The position numbers and the translations under genes were made by a program. Below the pieces are notes generated by a model. The model saw only the letters and a program-made list of their open reading frames with translations. It had not been told where the DNA came from and did not search any database. Of a stretch of 64,000 bases of DNA, positions 61,773 through 64,000 are shown piece by piece (the first letter of the stretch is position 1; every line of letters begins with the position of its first letter). The stretch comes from Brucella anthropi_A (GTDB taxonomy: Bacteria; Pseudomonadota; Alphaproteobacteria; Rhizobiales; Rhizobiaceae), in assembly GCF_046630315.1 (NCBI RefSeq), contig NZ_LQBD01000010.1, positions 1-64,000 of the forward strand, given 5' to 3'.

Positions 61773-62699
61773 ATGCTTAACCGTAGAACCTTTCTGGCGG
61801 CCGCAGCGCTTGCCGTGACGATGACTTTCAACGCCCAGGCTGCCGACTGGAGCAAGGACTACCCGGAAATCGTTCTGGGCGTGATCCCGGCGGAAAACGC
61901 CTCGACCACGTCCGACCGTTATGCGCCTCTGGCTGCGTATCTGGGCAAGGAACTCGGCACCAAGGTCACGCTGCGCGTCGCCAACGATTATGCCGCCGTC
62001 ATTGAAGGCCAGCGCGCCGGCAACATCCAGATCGCATTCTATGGCCCGGCTTCCTATGCGCGCGCCGTCATGACCGGCGTTGAAACCACGCCGCTCGTCA
62101 ACCAGCGTCACGACACCGGCGTCAACGGCTATTATTCGGTCGTCTATGTGCGCGCCGACAGCCCCTACCAGAAAATGGACGACCTGAAGGGCAAGACCAT
62201 TGCGCTCGTCGATCCGAACTCGACCTCGGGCAACAATGCGCCGCGCTTCTTCCTCAACCGCGAAGGCTATAGCGTCGATACGTTCTTCGGTAAGAACTTC
62301 TTCGCCGGCAGCCACGAAAACGCGGTCCTCGCGCTTGCACAGGGCACCGCGGATGCCGCTGCCAACTCGTGGAACTCGGAAGACGATTCCAACCTGACCC
62401 GCATGGTCAGCCGCGGCGTGCTGAAAGACGCCAATGGCAAGGCGATGACGAAGGATGATTTCCGCATCATCTTCAAGTCGGACTTCCTTCCGGAAGGCCC
62501 GTTTGCAGTCCTCAGCACGCTGCCGGACCAGCTGAAGGCCGATATCAAGCAGGCTTTCCTCGACATGCCGACGAAGGACAAGGCCGGCTTTGACGCGCTT
62601 TCCGACGGCAAGGACAAGGAATTCGTAGCCACCGAAGCCAAGGATTATGAGCCGATCATCGAGATGCTCAAGTTCAACGACAAGGCACGCAAGTCCTAA
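61773..62699 (+). CDS. phnD: Phosphonate-binding periplasmic protein PhnD
   Basis: A 308-residue solute-binding protein. The N-terminus MLNRRTFLAAAALAVTMTF with NRRTFL suggests a Tat-type signal; cleavage likely follows NAQAAD. The mature part has the family motif LGVIPAENASTTSDRYAPLA and FYGPASYARA. VDPNSTSGNNAPRFFL holds the phosphonate-contacting S-T-S-G turn. An aggregated acidic helix follows. AGGAGAG lies before the ATG. A stable hairpin between phnD and phnE1 probably lowers expression of downstream genes relative to this abundant protein. Confidence 0.95.
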   Translation: MLNRRTFLAAAALAVTMTFNAQAADWSKDYPEIVLGVIPAENASTTSDRYAPLAAYLGKELGTKVTLRVANDYAAVIEGQRAGNIQIAFYGPASYARAVMTGVETTPLVNQRHDTGVNGYYSVVYVRADSPYQKMDDLKGKTIALVDPNSTSGNNAPRFFLNREGYSVDTFFGKNFFAGSHENAVLALAQGTADAAANSWNSEDDSNLTRMVSRGVLKDANGKAMTKDDFRIIFKSDFLPEGPFAVLSTLPDQLKADIKQAFLDMPTKDKAGFDALSDGKDKEFVATEAKDYEPIIEMLKFNDKARKS

Positions 62700-62714
62700 T
62701 CCGTAGAATAATTG

Positions 62715-62750
62715 AAGTGCCCGAAGCCGCTCAAGCTTCGGGCACTTTTA
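62715..62750 (+). terminator. Intercistronic hairpin between phnD and phnE1
   Basis: AAGTGCCCGAAGC (62715-62727) pairs with GCTTCGGGCACTT (62735-62747), followed by TTA. It is placed 15 bases after the phnD stop and 15 bases before the phnE1 start. Such structures after binding-protein genes usually act as partial terminators or mRNA stabilisers. Confidence 0.75.
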
Positions 62751-62764
62751 TTAGGGAATCTCGC

Positions 62765-63637
62765 ATGACGGTATCCTCACTCGACGGCAGTGGCGCAAAA
62801 AGCCTGCTTGCCGATTATCGCCGGGAAGTCGGCAAACGACGTCTCTACGGTATCGCGCTTCTCCTCGCGCTCGTCGTCGTCGCCATTGCCGCCTCCGCCG
62901 TTGCCGATGTTCGGCCGGGCACGCTGGTCGAAAATCTCTTTCGCTTCACAAGCTATCTCGGCCGCATTCTGCCGGATCTGACCATTGCCAATTTCGGCAG
63001 CGACCTCGCTGCCTGGTACTGGAATCTCGGCGGCTGGCTGAAGATGCTGTTCGAGACGCTGCTGATCGCCTATCTGGCGACCCTGATCGGCGCGGTGGTC
63101 GCGTTTGGCGCATCCTTCGCGGCATCGTCCAATATGGCGCCCAATTCGACGGTGCGTTTTATCGTCCGTCGCGGGCTCGAACTGCTGCGCACGGTCCCGG
63201 AAATCGTCTTCGCGCTGCTTTTTGTCATCGCCTTCGGACTTGGGCCTATGGCCGGTGTGCTGGCGCTGATGCTGCACACGACAGGGGCGCTGGGCAAACT
63301 GTTTTCCGAAGTGGTCGAGAACATCGATATGCGTCCGGTGGAAGCTATCCGCGCATCGGGCGGTTCCGGCCTTCAGGTCATCCGCTTTGCCGTGCTGCCG
63401 CAAGTGGCCGCCAATTTCGCCTCCTATGGCCTGCTGCGCTTTGAAATCAATGTGCGCGGCGCTTCCGTCATGGGCTTTGTGGGGGCTGGTGGCATCGGGC
63501 AGGAATTGCTCACCTCCATCCGCCAGTTCTATTACAGCGATGTCAGCGCCATCCTGCTTCTGATTATCGTGACCATTGTTGTCATCGATCTCATTACACA
63601 GCGTGTGCGCCACGCACTGCTTGGTCGTATTGGTTGA
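62765..63637 (+). CDS. phnE1: Phosphonate ABC transporter permease PhnE (first copy)
   Basis: A 290-residue permease. Membrane segments include YGIALLLALVVVAIAASAV, LFETLLIAYLATLIGAVVAF and IVFALLFVIAFGLG; the cytoplasmic EAA-type loop is EAIRASGGSGLQVIRFAVLP. The C-terminal signature GFVGAGGIGQELLTSIRQF is typical of PhnE. The ATG at 62765 follows AGGGA; the longer frame lies in the hairpin. It forms a heterodimeric channel with PhnE2 encoded next. Confidence 0.93.
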   Translation: MTVSSLDGSGAKSLLADYRREVGKRRLYGIALLLALVVVAIAASAVADVRPGTLVENLFRFTSYLGRILPDLTIANFGSDLAAWYWNLGGWLKMLFETLLIAYLATLIGAVVAFGASFAASSNMAPNSTVRFIVRRGLELLRTVPEIVFALLFVIAFGLGPMAGVLALMLHTTGALGKLFSEVVENIDMRPVEAIRASGGSGLQVIRFAVLPQVAANFASYGLLRFEINVRGASVMGFVGAGGIGQELLTSIRQFYYSDVSAILLLIIVTIVVIDLITQRVRHALLGRIG

Positions 63638-63638
63638 G

Positions 63639-63733
63639 GAGCATGATCCCGAAAAGTGGGAACCGCCTACGCGGGGAAATTAGTCCACTGGACTAATTTC
63701 TAATCCCGCTTCGATCAGAAAAAGATCATGCTC
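63639..63733. repeat. Palindromic intergenic repeat family B, copy 2
   Basis: Terminal inverted repeats GAGCATGATC (63639-63648) and GATCATGCTC (63724-63733) flank GTGGGAACCGCC..CGCGGGGAAAT and the inner palindrome GAAATTAGTCC-A-C-TGGACTAATTTC, then ATCCCGCT. It fills almost the whole gap between phnE1 and phnE2 inside one operon, starting two bases after the phnE1 stop. Confidence 0.8.
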
Positions 63734-63750
63734 AAACAGAAGAGAGAAAC

Positions 63751-64000
63751 ATGACCGACATTGCACAAACTCTCTCCCGTGAAGCACATGCGCACGAAAA
63801 GCAATTGAGGGCCGAATATGCCGATCTGTTCGGCAATGGGCGCGCGTGGCGCAATCTGGCGATCTTGACCGCAGCTCTTGTCGCTTCAGTCTGGTTTGCC
63901 TTCTACTGGCTCGATTTTTCGCTGCTGCGCATTCTGAACGGGCTTGGTCGGCTTGGCGATTTCGCGCTGATGATGATACCGCCATCGGCTGGCGGGCGTT
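63751..64000 (+). CDS. phnE2: Phosphonate ABC transporter permease PhnE (second copy), 5' part
   Basis: The first 83 codons of a permease cut off by the window end. It begins MTDIAQTLSREAHAHEKQLR, then has a membrane segment LAILTAALVASVWFAFYWL and ends near FALMMIPPSAGG, where the conserved PhnE N-terminal pattern (LMRMLPPD-like) is recognisable. AGAGAG lies before the ATG. It pairs with PhnE1; repeat family B copy 2 separates the two. The rest of the gene is outside the window. Confidence 0.88.
   Translation, partial: MTDIAQTLSREAHAHEKQLRAEYADLFGNGRAWRNLAILTAALVASVWFAFYWLDFSLLRILNGLGRLGDFALMMIPPSAGGR

Overview
The window reads as chromosome of an alphaproteobacterium of the order Hyphomicrobiales, most likely Brucella or its close relative Ochrobactrum. 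The evidence is a bepC-type TolC gene beside a protein-isoaspartate methyltransferase-like gene, the ntrYX-trkA-hfq-hflX order, a PopZ-family gene before valS, alphaproteobacterial LexA boxes (GAAC-N7-GAAC), and roughly 90-105 bp palindromic intergenic repeats. Naming the genus relies on recalled protein families, not on a database search. Nearly all of the window is ordinary core genome. No integrase, phage, CRISPR array or intact insertion sequence was seen.

Layout. 0.1-5 kb: tRNA-Thr, NAD kinase, a DEAD-box helicase, a TfoX-like protein, an Fe-S carrier, a secreted hypothetical protein and a CopZ-like metallochaperone behind a MerR/CueR-type promoter. 5-14.6 kb: isoaspartate methyltransferase-like protein, bepC, popZ-like gene, valS, a FadL-like outer-membrane protein, a 3-hydroxyisobutyrate dehydrogenase-family enzyme and a glutathione S-transferase. 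14.7-21 kb: a polar amino-acid ABC transporter (two permeases and a binding protein, no ATPase), molybdenum cofactor genes mobB, mobA and moaA, and an EamA-type transporter. 21-27 kb: an FAD monooxygenase, class I fumarase, an L,D-transpeptidase and tRNA-Val. 27-33.7 kb: rpsU, two small ORFs, a cold-shock gene, a secreted protein with an internal duplication, a lipoate ligase with swapped domain order, an ABC-F protein, tRNA-Arg and an orphan paralogue of the 16.5 kb binding protein. 34-47.7 kb: ntrY, ntrX, trkA, a glycosyltransferase, hfq, hflX, clpP, clpX, lon and hup, covering nitrogen/redox signalling, potassium uptake, riboregulation and proteolysis. 48-52.5 kb: divergent uvrA and ssb, each with its own LexA-type box.

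52.7-64 kb is the most interesting part. It holds a complete set of C-P lyase genes in two transcription blocks, phnGHIJKLMN and phnC-D-E1-E2, with phnF divergent from phnG. Each block is preceded by a Pho-box-like array of 7-bp repeats with 4-bp spacers, and a perfect inverted repeat lies in the phnF/phnG gap as a probable PhnF operator. PhnC-D-E import phosphonates, PhnI/G/H and PhnM build and trim the ribosyl intermediate, PhnJ cleaves the C-P bond, and PhnN makes PRPP. No phnP is present in the window. Directly against the 3' end of phnF lies a 279-bp element bounded by TA dinucleotides with 22-bp perfect terminal inverted repeats and nested internal hairpins, which looks like an undescribed miniature element. 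Its first base completes the phnF stop codon.
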